Source: Mantis religiosa (Eukaryota > Arthropoda > Insecta > Mantodea > Mantidae). Taken from it: a stretch of 64,000 nucleotides of DNA. The stretch spans positions 104,501-168,500 of the forward strand of contig JAUKNK010000333.1 in assembly GCA_030765055.1 (NCBI GenBank). The letters run 5' to 3'. Within the stretch, counting starts at the first letter, position 1. The number at the start of each line of letters is the position of its first letter. Under the pieces are notes generated by a model. The model saw only the letters and a list, made by a program, of their open reading frames with translations, made no database searches and was not told the DNA's origin. Below, in pieces: positions 23,440 to 35,241 of the stretch. The position numbers were made by a program, and so were the translations under genes.

Positions 23440-23539
23440 GTTTGCAAACATTTTCCTGACAAATTTATGTTTGGTCTTCGCGTGACTTTGTTTACTTTGT
23501 TCATAAAATTTTTACAAACGCATATCCCTCCATCTACCT

Positions 23540-23800
23540 CCCTGATTCGATCCCAGGCAAGGATCAGGAGGTTTCCCGATCAGAGAGATTTTGGGATGAG
23601 TGATCAGCCCAACGTTGGAAGTGAAAGTACGAGAGAGGTGAGGTGATAGGAAAAATGATTATAGAGCAATCGGTGGAATGCTAGCAGAGCAAACCGGAGG
23701 ATCTGTAGAAAACCCGCTCCAGTGCCATGTTGTCTATCAGAAATGTCACTCGTCCGATATGACTTAATGTTGGAGGACATAAAATGCAACAGCAAAAAAA
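23540..23800 (+). mobile_element. SINE-a-type element, plus orientation, B1
   Basis: A B-box-like ctgattcgatcccaggc near the left end is followed by a body and the SINE-a tail gacttaatgttggaggac. Duplicated at 58,812-59,063. Confidence 0.6.
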
Positions 23801-23841
23801 GAAATGTCACTTTGCGGTCACCTGGAGTCAAACACGCGGCA

Positions 23842-24640
23842 CCTGGTTTTTGTTTATGAATATTTTTTCCCAAATATCCAATTCTATGGGTGTACTTAAA
23901 GATTTTAACAGTTTAATGTTGTGGCCAATGTTGTGGTTTTCTGTCCAAAAATGGTGTGAAACTGCAGAGTTTTCTGTTTGTTTCAACTTAATGTTCCTCT
24001 GGTGTTCTTTTTGCCTGCTTAACATGTTTCTCTTAGTTTTTCCTATGTAGCTTTTATCACAGGTTTCACAATTAATCTGATAAATTCCTGATTTTTAATT
24101 GTTGGGGATTGTATTTTTCAGTGGTTTGTTTAGCAGGTTCCTCAGACTGAATTTGTTTTGGGGTGCTAGTTTTAAGTTTAGTCTTTTGAAGATTCGTTCA
24201 AGTTTTCTAAAAGCCCATGGATGGTAGGTGAATTTTCTATATTGCTAATTTGTGTTATTAAGTGGTGTGAGAGAGGTATTTTTTTATCTTATCTTCAGTT
24301 TTTCTTTCCTCTTCATCATATTCCTTATGATGGCTGGGTTGAATCCATTTAATACCGCTATGTCTTTTACGTGTTGTTGTTCTTTCAAAAATTCATCCTT
24401 ACTCAGTGGGACGTTGTATAGCCGGTGAATTAGACTTCTAAAGGCAGCTAGTTGATGTGAAACTGGGTTGTATTCATTTTTCTTTATGTAATTATCTATG
24501 TGTGTGGGCTTCCTGTATATTCCAAAATCTACACCATGACGATTTCTAGTTATCTTGAGGTCCAGAAAGGGTAGGGTGTTGTCTCTTTCTACTTCCATAG
24601 TAAATTGGATGTGATTATCTTGCAGGTTTAGTAAGTTTAG
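23842..24640 (-). pseudogene. PLE thumb and GIY-YIG fragment, B1
   Basis: The minus strand reads FLDLKITRNRHG, GIYRKPTHIDNYIKK and an HQLAAFRSLIHRL segment (104 open codons, 24,284-24,598), then broken frames leading to a degenerate GIY-YIG endonuclease region (about 24,090-23,930), ending in GKNIHKQKPG. B2 lacks it: homology with B2 stops at its left edge. The RT core with YVDD is missing at the 5' side. Confidence 0.75.
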
Positions 24641-24939
24641 CTTTCAGTAACTACTAGTATCGCAATGACTGACTTGCATTTATGTACACCATAGTACTAA
24701 TTACAGCTCAAAACTAGTAACATGCTGTTTATACCATCAGAAGCTTAATTTATTGTATATATAGTAATGTAGAAAGTCATGAATCATCGTGTATCTTTAA
24801 TTGCTGGATTTTTGTATAAAAGTATCCAGGTTTAACCCTTAGTTGACACTTGCGCAATTATCATTAAATTACTATCTATAAGAGGTATCCATTATAACTA
24901 ACTGTTCTAACACAAGAAACCAGGCATAAACAAATTTTG

Positions 24940-25140
24940 AAACATAGAACTGGAACAGATAGTCTGAATTCCATGGCCTGGATTTGAACCAGCAATCTTC
25001 TTCTTTACCTGCAGCTGCTCTACCATTAACCTACCATGGCAACATGCTGCTATGGCAATATATTCTCCAACTGATTTGCTTTTTCCGAACAGAACATAAG
25101 TAAATATGATATTTGAGATCACATAGCTTAATGGCATGGA
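24940..25140 (-). mobile_element. SINE-b, single copy, B1
   Basis: Minus strand: a tRNA-like head with a B-box (ctggttcaaatccaggc) and body matching the left part of the composite at 6,862, including the ccaactgatttgcttttt region. No palindromic half is present here. Confidence 0.6.
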
Positions 25141-25149
25141 GGCAGCAGA

Positions 25150-25689
25150 ATGTCAGCGCTTCAGTGATGCCGAAATAAGCCTGTCAGTTGTCATTGTTGT
25201 TAATTAAACTTTATTGACTATTGTTTTTATTATTTCGAATATAAATGTAGTTTACCTTTGCTTGCAAAGTGCAACTTATATGATCCTGTAGCCTCCGACA
25301 TGTTCTGCTTTGCATTATTGCAGCTCTCACATGTGGTCTGCTCTGCAAGTTGACTGTGAGGACAACTCACAAGCTTGGGAATGTGACATCCTTCTGTTGA
25401 TCATTAGTGATAAAACCTACAAATATTGAACTTATCAGGAAACACATTTGAGTTGCATGCATACACACATTTTAATTTTGAACATATGAAGACACATACT
25501 CGTAATATACAGGCAGTATGGAAAAGTTCAAATAATTATTTAATTAAGTACAGAGAGAAAATAAAATTCTTTGTGTATTTAGAAGACCAACAAATTTGGA
25601 AATGAAAATACTTTGACTTTATTTTAAGCCTCTAATTAGGATTGTACAGTCAGTAGATTATTATTAGAATTTATTGCAAAGCTTTGCAT
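25150..25689. other. Monomer B spacer, aligned with A1 10,850-11,380
   Basis: Collinear with A1 and A2 (about 45,900-46,430). Contains the short minus frame with CESC noted for A. No independent gene seen. Confidence 0.4.
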
Positions 25690-26349
25690 CAGTTTTCATT
25701 TTCTCACTGGGTGAATTATGGCATAATTATTGGTTTTTATTTGGACCAAAAGACCCAGCATCAGGAAGAAGGGATGCTATCACAGCTCCTTCTGTAAGGC
25801 GAGGTTTCATCATTTGGGAATATCAATTGATACAATTGAATTCATCCTGCCCTTTTGGGATTTTCTGGTTTTGAGAAAACAGAATTTTAGTGTTTATACC
25901 GCCAATATTCAATAAATCATAAAGCAGTGCCATAGGTTGCATTCTTGTCTTTCATGCAATGAAGTATGTACTAAAAGTCTGATCAAAAGTATCCTCCCCT
26001 TACTCAGTCATATTGTATTCCATGATGTTTTCCACTGCTTTAGTGACATTATTTAGTGAAGGGGTTTCATACATTGTTGCTTTCAGTACAAAGGAAAATA
26101 TTCCATATGTTCTTTGTTTTTATATTTCCACCCTTTGAAAAATCCTGTTTTCTCCACTTAGTTTGCTTATCTCTCATGAAAAATAGTTTTCAGAAGCACT
26201 ATTTGCTGAATATTCTGTGTATTGTGTTCAGAATCATTACAGGGATCACTTTCTCCAATAATTTCTTCATCCTCATCCAATTTCCTGCTATAAAAATTCT
26301 TGTCTTGTGGTAGTTTGTTGAATACTTTCAACATTTCCTGTGAAGTCAT
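25690..26349 (-). pseudogene. piggyBac-like transposase N-terminal part, broken, B1
   Basis: The ATG at 26,349 opens MTSQEMLKVFNKLPQDKNF and an acidic stretch (60 codons), then RDKQTKWRKQDFSKG in the next frame. It aligns residue by residue with the A1 start (MTSEEMQIFNKLP). The catalytic portion seen in A is largely deleted here. Presence in both monomers puts the insertion before the A/B split. Confidence 0.65.
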
Positions 26350-26527
26350 TTTCGTACTAGAAGCAAATTTTATTGTTGTATTATAGCAGCTACAAACATT
26401 TGTCCCTCAACAGGTGCACAAACATACACGTACACAATAGTATGAAAGCAAGACAGTATTTATTAAATTTATTGGTAGTCGATTAATGACACTAAGCAAC
26501 ACTTTATTTTAAATTTTCCCGGAACTA

Positions 26528-26555
26528 GTTTCAGAGGCCTTCCCTCTATCTTCAG
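26528..26555 (-). ncRNA. Hammerhead-ribozyme-like core, PLE left end
   Basis: Minus strand: CTGAAGA, one T, stem AGAGG/CCTCT with a five-base loop, then GAAAC. CUGANGA and GAAA are the invariant halves of the hammerhead core (position 7 is free). PLE terminal repeats are known to carry minimal hammerheads. Stems I and III are not obvious, as in other animal PLE versions that may act as dimers. Confidence 0.7.
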
Positions 26556-26573
26556 CCGGACATCAAATGGTTC

Positions 26574-27149
26574 TCATTGGTGTAGCTGGCAACATTTTGT
26601 CATCCGTCTCCTCTGGTGGCTGTTCGAGAAACTTGCTGAACAAATGTTTCTGGGGGATGTCAAAATTGAACACTTTGTCCTATTTTTTGAAATAAAGATA
26701 TGTTCCCATGTGGACAGTTCTTGTTTTCCTTTTGTATGTTTTAGTAATTTTGGTTCTGGATTTATGTTGTGGTTTTTTTCCAAAACATGTGTGGCAGCTG
26801 CTGATATTTCTAATTGTTTGCACTTTATGTTCCTAAAGTGTTCCTTTGCTCTTGTTTCTAAATTTCTCTTGATTTTTCCAATATAAATTTGACTACAGTC
26901 ACAGCATTCAATTTGATATATCCCAGATTTTTTGTTAGATGGAATGGCATCTTTGATGTTTGAGCAAATTAGGTTTTTTAAGGAGTAATGGTTCACTGGT
27001 GCTAGTTGAATGTTTTGTTTTTTGAAGTCCTTTTTGAATTTATCAGAGGCCCATGGATGGTAAGTGAATTTTTTGAAGATCATTTTAGTTTCTGTACCTG
27101 AAAGGGCTGTGGTTTCCTCTACTAGTTTCTTCTTTTTTGCAAAGTTCAC
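26574..27149 (-). pseudogene. PLE GIY-YIG endonuclease region
   Basis: A 191-codon open minus frame, a C-terminal piece of a Penelope-type polyprotein. It includes FTYHPWASDKFKK (linker), KSGIYQIECCDCSQIYIGK (GIY and YIG strands with the CxxC seen in PLEs), RAKEHFRNI and THVLEKNHNI, then STWEHIFISKN. The endonuclease nicks target DNA for priming. The reverse transcriptase is absent, so the fragment cannot move by itself even though this frame is open. Confidence 0.85.
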
Positions 27150-27326
27150 TTTTTTGTCTACTTAGTTATTTGGGAAAGTCATTTTTCTGTGCTATTTCAA
27201 TAATTTTGTTGTATAATTTTGAAATCCCCTAGAAAGATTTGTTCAGCAAGTTCCTCGTACCGCTACCAGAGGAGAACGATGACAAAATATTGCCAGCTAC
27301 ACCAGTGAGAACCAGTCGATGTCCGG

Positions 27327-27354
27327 CTGAAAATAGAGGGAAGGCCTCTGAAAC
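27327..27354 (+). ncRNA. Hammerhead-like core, PLE right inverted end
   Basis: The same motif in plus orientation: CTGAAAA, T, AGAGG/CCTCT stem, GAAAC. One core change (CTGAAAA instead of CTGAAGA, a G to A at the invariant position 8) should cripple cleavage. Confidence 0.6.
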
Positions 27355-27785
27355 TAGTTCAGGGAAAGTTTAACAGAAAGTGTCGTTTACTGTCATTAAT
27401 CAACCCCCATTAAATTTAATTTATACAACAACACTGTTTTCAACACTTCCATGAAAGGATTTATAAGACAGTATTTATTTAAGTGCACAGGGAACTCAGA
27501 ACCCCTGCCTGACAATGTTGAACAAACATGAATATTAGAGCACGCACTTTTGTTGCTAAATATGTAGCTGATCAGATAGTTTGTTATGGTATAGCAGTGA
27601 TGCAATCAAGACAAGAGGGATTTCCTGCAGGTGAACATTGTGCACCCCATGTGAAATATGTGCATTTACAACAGCAAGTTGGACATACTTTACACCATTG
27701 TGACCTGGAGTATACATCTATGTAGTTTTTCCAACTTACAAAGTTATTTCAGTTAATTGAAGTAAATTAATCATTTCTTCAAACT

Positions 27786-27907
27786 AGCCATACATAGGCT
27801 AAGATCTTTGATAAATTGTCAACATGAAAAATTCATTGACATGGCTGGGAGATCTGTGGTTCAAATCCCAGCCATGGCATTGTATTTTTCATGTTGACTC
27901 TATGTAT
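27786..27907. repeat. Palindromic SINE-b relic, B1
   Basis: Arms gtcaacatgaaaaattcatt.. (27,818-27,850) and its complement (27,866-27,898) enclose a 15-base spacer, with the B-box-like ggttcaaatcccagc at the spacer and second arm. This is the hairpin half of SINE-b without the left half. Confidence 0.65.
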
Positions 27908-27909
27908 AC

Positions 27910-28419
27910 AAAGTTACATTTTATGTTCAAATATGTGTGCAAAACGTGCTTTGCTTGAGTTCCTGCTTATTTAATTTACATTATATTTGTTTTTCTATCA
28001 TACTTTTAGGTAAAATAAATTAGTATTTTAATATTTTAATTAGTGCATTTATATGTTTAAATATTTAGTGAATAAATAGTTTGAATGAAGTAGCACTTAC
28101 GTTTATCTCCGTCATGTTCCATTAAAGAAATATGCCTTCCATGCCTTCCTTGCAGTCAGCATTGGAGTGTGACCCCCTCCTTTGAGGCAGTACTAACCAA
28201 TAAGCTTCAAACTCCATTTGGAACAAAAGTAATCCCTGCCATGATTATAAAGAATACTTCACACTTGCACAGCATAATGTGCCTGTATCAACACATACAT
28301 ACAACCTTTAAAATCAAGAATATACACTGCAAGGTATAATAACTTGAGTCTTCCCTAAAGATATCTGTAAGAGTGTCTGCTAGGGCTGTGGCAATGTTTC
28401 TCATAATCTTCTTTTGCAT
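27910..28419. other. Monomer B spacer, no recognised element
   Basis: AT-rich, no match to A noted and no coding potential. Confidence 0.3.
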
Positions 28420-29007
28420 AAGGAATGTTCATTTACTTCCTGGTGAGTAGTAGTATAATGATATTCCATGTTTGATGATAATAGTACTCTAAGCATCTAT
28501 AGAGCTTAAATTTACTAGTACTCATAATAAATAGTATAATAGGCACAAGTGAGTTTGGGTAAGACATACATGTGACCATTTTGATCTATATATCTGTATA
28601 CTTGAAAGCCCAAAATTTTGATACTGTCCATTTGTCTATTAAAATATCACTAATTTCATTCACAAAGCACATGATCACATGCAGGAGAGTAACAAAAACA
28701 AAGGAATTATCAAAAGCTTTCCCAAACACTCAGGAAACGTCTCTACATATTAGCATAAATCATTTCACCTATTAAAAGTTATTGCATGGCTTAAATATGA
28801 AAGACCACCAATTAAACTAACAAAGGCAATTAAATAGTCACATCTGCCTTAACACAAGCATTTAAACTATGGCATGGCAGCTCTATGAATAGTGCTAGGG
28901 TGTAGCAGATGAAAGATTATGTAATTATAGTTTAAATATAACTTTAAGGCAGGAAACGGAAGATGCTGTTTGGCCGTTATCACAAATATTTCACCAATAC
29001 CTTCCCA
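28420..29007. mobile_element. Old Kolobok-like 3' fragment, B1
   Basis: The block resembles 22,550-22,920: gctttcccaaacac, the tttaaa..atggc region and the end caataccttcccattaa, followed by TTAA at 29,008. It is far more diverged than the other copies and its left part is missing. Confidence 0.45.
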
Positions 29008-29011
29008 TTAA

Positions 29012-30783
29012 AGGGCCAATCATTTTATTTATGTCAGTAGCATTTATCTGCAGGCCAGTTTTTAATTCAATCACCATATTTGTGAGACTTTATCTCAGGA
29101 ATTCTAATGCTGACTATTTACTTCCATAATTAATATTTGGTTTGTTATATCCAAATGGAGTTTGCTAATAATTTTATTAACTTAATGAAGTTAGGTAACT
29201 TATAGATTGTGAATGTTCTGTGTTATCGAGTAATTTTTATTGAGTATTTACCTGCTTCACTTTGCATAAAGCTAAGTAGCTTTTATTTTGTCATCAGAGT
29301 ATTCAATCAGTTTATTAGATTGTAATATTCTAGCTACTTTTGTTACTTGGTTTAGAGGTCAACAACTATTTATGAAACAGTTAAATATATCTACGTTGTT
29401 CATAATTCATACTTGCAAATATAGGTCTCTTCAGTGACGACAAGAACTCCTAATTCCTAAAGTGATTCAGATACTGTGTCCTTTGAAGTAAAATATTTAA
29501 TCACTCAACTTAGAAGCAAGATTAAAGTAAGTTTCATAACAATATTTATTGTTGTTCCCATTTATATTCTAAGCTTGAATGCATGAAATTAGTTTTAGTT
29601 TGTCTTTTGCTAACTGGTTTCAGAGTACCCTAATTCAGTTCTCTATAGTTCTGATATAAATTTGATACCTAAATTTACTTTTTTCAGTGTAGAGAATCAG
29701 TGTATCATGATTTGGTAGTGCATTGGTTCTTGATAAGTTAATTCATGATGTAAATCTGTCTGAATTTAGAAATATATTATCCATAGCAGTGGACGAACTG
29801 TTTAGGATTCCATTTGAAAGGATTATTGAATGTGTCTGTGAGTGTAAAGTTGTAAAGTGCACAACTTGATCATTTTACATGAATTGATATATTATCAGCT
29901 AACAGTAAAACTATGTTATTATTGAGTATAGGCAGTCCAGTTTTATGGTTATTTGTAATGAATCTAAGGTGGTCCACAGCTCTGTTTTTGCATAGTTTAT
30001 GTAGTGTCAATGATTTCAGAGGCAGTTTCTGTCCAGTATCTGTGCATCATGGCCTACATTTAAGAAAAATTGGGCCATATGTCTTACCTTTTTCTTTCTC
30101 ATTTTTGGGGAAGCCCTTCCCAGCTGTCTGTAGATGTCAGGGTAAATATTCTGATATAAATCTCCCTAAAAATGGCTCCTATCCATGCTCAAAGACTAGT
30201 CTAACTTTTGGGTTTTGGCCTAGCTCTCTTACTTTTAGTTTTTCTCGCATATATTCCAAGTGCAGCGACAGGTGGTTGTTGCACTTTCTTGCTACATTAT
30301 TATCAGTTATGGGAATTTAGTGTAAGTAATTGTAATTAATATATGCAATCCCCAAGATTTTTAGTCATTGGGTGTCAGTTTTTTATGTGTTTCACGAAAT
30401 GGATGTATTCTGTAGTACAACATTTCAGGATTCTATGCACATTTTGTAAAGCTTAACATTAAATTTTATCTTTTGCTGTACACTTACAATGTGAGACAGG
30501 TTTCCTGATATAGAATTGTGAAGATTTCTCTCAAGGATAAAACTAATAAGCTAGTGTCATTAACATATTTTGTATTTCAGTTTGCTTCAATATGTCGAAA
30601 CATTTATGTACAATATGATGCTGTATTCACATTATATTCAACAAATTCTAAGTTTATCTGTATCGCAAAAAAAATGCACTAGAAATTTCTTTCTGAAAAG
30701 TCTTGAAACCGAAGCAGGTATTAAGTAACATGCTTCATTTTAGGGTCTGTGTTTAATTTTCTTTCTTTGTTTATCAAACATTA
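29012..30783. other. Monomer B spacer with long open frame
   Basis: The plus frame 29,913-30,320 (135 codons) is open but low-complexity hydrophobic. The minus strand of the same stretch contains a broken reading with LTLHKLCKNRAVDHL and GLPIL, faintly like a SOCS/F-box-type end. Neither is convincing and B2 does not reach this point, so conservation cannot be tested here. Confidence 0.25.
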
Positions 30784-30794
30784 CTTCCATTTTG

Positions 30795-30921
30795 GAAATG
30801 TAAAGTAAGACTGGGAAGTTCAATGCCATATTCACGATTTGATCCAGGACCTCTCAGTCTGCATCTGAGTGCTCTAACTACTGAGCTACCATGGTAAGCT
30901 GCCAACAAGACATTAACTTTG
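30795..30921 (-). mobile_element. Short SINE-b head with 11-bp duplication
   Basis: A 127-bp insert flanked by perfect cttccattttg (30,784-30,794 and 30,922-30,932). Minus strand has a strongly tRNA-like A-box tagctcagtagttagagca and B-box ggtcctggatcaaatc, then the SINE-b body start. It looks like the ancestral form of the SINE-b head. Confidence 0.75.
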
Positions 30922-30932
30922 CTTCCATTTTG

Positions 30933-31561
30933 TTTTTGTTTGATTGAAGTCATGCTAACTACGATTATTGAGTATTTACAAGAAATATAATTACAGACAA
31001 AGCTTACTATGGATTAAGTAACACAGATACATAAATATCATATATGAGTGGGAACTAATAATGTTTCTTTCATGAGAATTGTATTTAAGCTCACACAGAA
31101 ACAAGGAGATGTGTAACCCAAAGTGTAGGCAATAATCCTGGATCAAAATGTACTGTACAGCTACAAGAAGAATTATTGTACAACTATTGCAGAGCCACAA
31201 AAGAAGGTGCAAAATCCAAAGGCTAGGCTATAATATCTGGGTCAAAGTTTATCCTTACCACACTTCATTTCATCTCTGCCTCAGCTCAAATTATCTTTGT
31301 AAATAGCATGTGCAAAAATCCTTCATTTTTCAACCACAAAAACAGACATAAGGAGCACTCATTTACAGAAAAATATGTGATCACAACCACGACCAATGCA
31401 AAATTTCACTTTCTCCACTTTTAAAGTATCATGCAGTGTAATATCTCTGCCATATGAAAAAACAACAAAAAAACTTTGTTTTATTCATCTTAATAAGACC
31501 AAAATCGTTCATTCTATTTCTAGCTTTATCATAGTCATTTATTTTCAATTACTAAATATAT
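30933..31561. other. Monomer B spacer aligned with A1 16,440-16,900
   Basis: Collinear with A; no gene. It ends at the TTAA target of the next element. Confidence 0.5.
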
Positions 31562-31565
31562 TTAA

Positions 31566-33710
31566 GGGGAGGCATCTGTGAAAAATTCTAAAATCCAGAG
31601 TTTACATCAGAACCGCTTGAAATTTTGTCATTATTTGGGGTATAGGGAATCTCATTAAGCTTTAAAAATTCATGTTTCTATTTTAATAGTTTTCTCAAAA
31701 AAAAAAAAAAAAAAAAATACTCAGTGCTTTTTATAGTATGATTTTTGTATGTTATATAAAAAGTCCCAGGTCATACAGTTTTTCTTTTAGAAACTTTAAA
31801 TGCTAGATTCTGGTTTCTCTGTACATCAGTTATGAAATTTGCTATACTATTAAAGTGTGCATCAAGTATTTTTGGAATAAAAAATGTTATGTTTGAATAT
31901 ATTAAATTTTCTAAATTTTTTTTGCAATTTTGAGATTTAAAAATCAATAACAAACACACTATCCCATTTAAATAAACAAAAATACCAATTTTTATTAAAC
32001 ATCTATTTAGGAACATGTATGTAACGTTTATTACAAATTCGTTGAAAATTGCAGAAGTTGGAGCATTTTAAATATACAAAAATGTTCAAAAATTGAAAGT
32101 AGAGAAAAATGTATTTAAAGATTTAGATTGCAGTTACACTACTTTCTTTACTTTGAAAACTGCATGCATCACATGCAGGCCCTACAGCTATCTTATTAAC
32201 TTCTTTCTCTTTAATTTGGTTACCTTTGGCCCTTTTTTAATGATTTTTCTATCTACAATAGTTTTTACCAAAGAAGTAATAATTTAATATTTTGCTGTGA
32301 TTTCTTTACATTGGAAAACATATTACATTCTCTAAAATTTATGTTATAAATGCTTGGAACTTTGGATTCTGGTTCCTTTAGATAATAATTACAATGCTAT
32401 ATATGTATATACTCATTTACCCAAGTCTAATGGTTCTGGAGGAGAAAATTTAAGGAATATGATAGAATTTTCTTGAATTTTTGTCAATTTTCTTTTTTCA
32501 ATACCGATCATTGTTAATTTTTTTCATATACAGCCATAATGATTCCAATTTTTATTGAAAACTTATCTAGGAATATACATATATGCAAAACTTTAATAAA
32601 TTCATTGAAAACTTTAGTGTCTGGACTATAAGGAGTATTAAAAATGCTAAAAGTTGGACATGGAAAAATCTAGTTAGAAGCTCTAAATATCAACATTTTT
32701 TTCTATGTTTCAAAACCCTCCTGCACTATATGAAGGCCACTCAGCTAGTTTATTATCCTCATGTTCTTTAAATTTAGTCACCTTTAACTTCTGCTTGTCA
32801 GCTTTATATTTGCTCAATAAACTTTGATCACTTAGTTTTAGATTTCACCTATCCATAATTCTGCTAATTTTCTTGCCAACAACACTTACTTTGCTTGCTC
32901 CAACTTTTCCTTAACTTTAAAAATTGTAAGTAGAATAGTTCATGCAATTCATATCCATGGTCATACAAAACTTCTGCATAGAATTATGACCCTTACCAAT
33001 ACCCATTCTTCTATTTACATCAAAAGGTGACCTGCTAGAATCACTGTTAACTCTTGGGCTATAATATGTTTTCACTTAACATTTACCTCACGCAGAGCAT
33101 TCTAGTATCATTATTTACTATTATGGCTAGAAATCTTAAAAGTTCCATTATATTTTGCTTGAACTAGCCACTGTACTCCTAACCTAACCTGGTATGAATC
33201 ATATACCTACTGTTCCAACAAGAAAGCAATACATAGTTAATTCAGGCCCTTTTCCTATTCTAAACAATAATAATTTTATATAAGCTGCTATCCACAGCTT
33301 TCACTTGCATGTAAATCATATTTCACAAACACTACATGTCAGTGGAAATGTTTGTTTACTTTCAAAAGTAGTAAGTGGGAAATAATATATAAAAAGAGTA
33401 GCGGAAAGGTTCAGTAGCTTCCACAAACATCCAGAAGATGTCTGCACATGACCACAGTTACAGAAACAAATTGCGTAGTTTAAACGTGAGAATTCCATCA
33501 ATTTCTTTGCGACACACTGGAAAAAGCTATATAAATGGCCACGCCCACCCACACATGGGCATTTAAATAATGACATAGCTGCTCTTTAAATGGCCCTAGG
33601 GCCTAACTGATGGAATATTCTGAAACTACAATGTTTAACATAATTTTAATGCAAAAAACAGAAAATGTCGTTTTTTGTCATTTTTTATGAAATTTCACTG
33701 ATGCCTCCCC
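31566..33710 (-). mobile_element. Kolobok-like DNA transposon, B1 second copy
   Basis: It starts GGGGAGGCATCTGTG and ends GATGCCTCCCC-type, with TTAA left and TTAC right. Monomer A has the unoccupied site (about 16,921: cttaaatgttgcac). The interior is collinear with 20,687-22,920 but has its own indels, including a long A run at 31,698-31,717 and loss of part of the transposase fragment near 32,920. Non-coding as it stands. Confidence 0.7.
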
Positions 33711-33714
33711 TTAC

Positions 33715-34059
33715 ATTTTGCACATGTTAACATATGAAAAAAACGGAACGGCTGGTTTGTGAATCCTTTTAAATTTCTGTGCTATGTATTCTTCCCATTT
33801 ACCAACAGCAACTAATATGTGAATTTCATATTTGCATTTGTATATGCTCTTTGCTGTCTTCAGCGCTACTTGAGCTGCTGTCTATATCTTTAAATTAAAA
33901 AATTTTAACTTTCATATTGGTTTCCACTCCTTTGGAACATATCACGTGTAGGGCATAGTGTTAACTTATATATAATAGGTTCAAGCCTTTAGATTTCTTT
34001 CTTTGTGCGCAGATCACAAACGCATACGCCCACAATGTGGGGAAGATAAGGAATAACTT
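33715..34059. other. Monomer B spacer near unit end
   Basis: Aligns with A1 16,920-17,240. No gene seen. Confidence 0.4.
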
Positions 34060-34165
34060 TGATGGAGAAACATTCCCAGTTCTCAGTTGGGAATCAGACC
34101 TGGGACCTCTTGCACAGCATATAGCCGCCCTATTGACTGTGCTGCAGAGCCAGTCAGAATAGCTT
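34060..34165 (-). mobile_element. Degenerate tRNA-like SINE head, B1 end
   Basis: Counterpart of 17,240-17,335, same A- and B-box-like spacing on the minus strand. Confidence 0.4.
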
Positions 34166-35002
34166 TTAGAAATTTATGTTATCATCAGGTTCCTGTGCAT
34201 ATAACATTTTTGCTCAGAAGTGGTGGATGTCTTGCTAGTTGGGTTATTAGCTTATTCCTCTTGCTAAGACATTGCTGTAAACGCTTAAAAAACAAATTAA
34301 CAATCAAATAGCTGCATATTGTTTCCTACCTAAGTGTGCTGCTGCTTTGCTGACTCCTTTTATATAATGCCAGGTAGTAAGAGAACTTGCAAATCTGCGG
34401 AACTGTGCCTGCGTCACTTCCTTCTTTTTGGGCAGGACCTCCTGTCCTCTCCTAGAAGAAAATTTAACCATTCCTTTAAACCTGAAATATATTAATAAAA
34501 ATCCTATTATTACAAGATAGATAGACAACACAGAAAATTTATTTTATAAATATTTTTTTATAACTTAAGTATGTTGTATTCCCAATTCCTGTTGAACCTA
34601 CAGGAAAATGTATACTAATATTATAAAGAAAGAAAGTTTGTGTATATTAAATAATTTAGAAAATTGCCCTAAAGATATCGATAACCATTAAAATGTTGAT
34701 TCATTCTGATGCACTTGTACCTATAAGAAGCCTTGTATTAGATTTTATTAATTAATAATGTATTCAAGAATTTTCGCCATTTCTGTGGTTATTAAGGTCT
34801 ATGACATCTTAACATTGAGATCTTTATTAATTATAAATTGATATAAAACCATAATTATAATAAATTGTATACAGGAATGTATATGGGGTATTTCCTCACT
34901 GCCAAAATCTACATTTTTATTGCTGCTTTGGGTAGGCCATTTAGTATGCAATATTGTGTTAACTCCAATATACTGTGAACAATTAATTTTTTTTTTTTGC
35001 TG

Positions 35003-35241
35003 TAATTTGCGTCCTCCAAAGTTAAGTCATATCGGACGATGAATGGAATGGATGAAATAATGCTAACATGAGTCCGGGATCCATGGAGCTTAGGGTTATG
35101 CAAAGTTCATCTTACAGGATAAGGGAAAACCCCGGAAAAAACCTTATCCAGGTAACTCACCCTGACCGAGATTCGAACTCGGGACCTCTTGAGCTTGAGG
35201 CAGGCACACTACCATCTATACTACTAAGGTGGGCTGGGTGA
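35003..35241 (-). mobile_element. SINE-a, A2 copy
   Basis: Duplicated counterpart of 700-938, with B-box gagttcgaatctcgg and the same tail. Confidence 0.75.

Larger units (their letters stand above)
26465..27464 (-). mobile_element. PLE insertion with inverted ribozyme-bearing ends, B1
   Basis: This exact 1,000-bp insert is flanked by a perfect 15-bp duplication (aagacagtatttatt at 26,450-26,464 and 27,465-27,479). The body is a minus-strand PLE C-terminus with GIY-YIG. Both ends carry the same PLE tail pointing outward: left tail in minus orientation (26,465 to about 26,640), right tail in plus (about 27,270 to 27,400), each with a hammerhead-like core. So it is a tail-to-tail arrangement of a 5'-truncated PLE and a short inverted second copy. 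Confidence 0.85.

Noticed and set aside
30795..30921. Possible functional tRNA gene from the strong A-box
   Set aside because: It has an 11-bp target duplication, an eroded anticodon arm and a SINE-b body.
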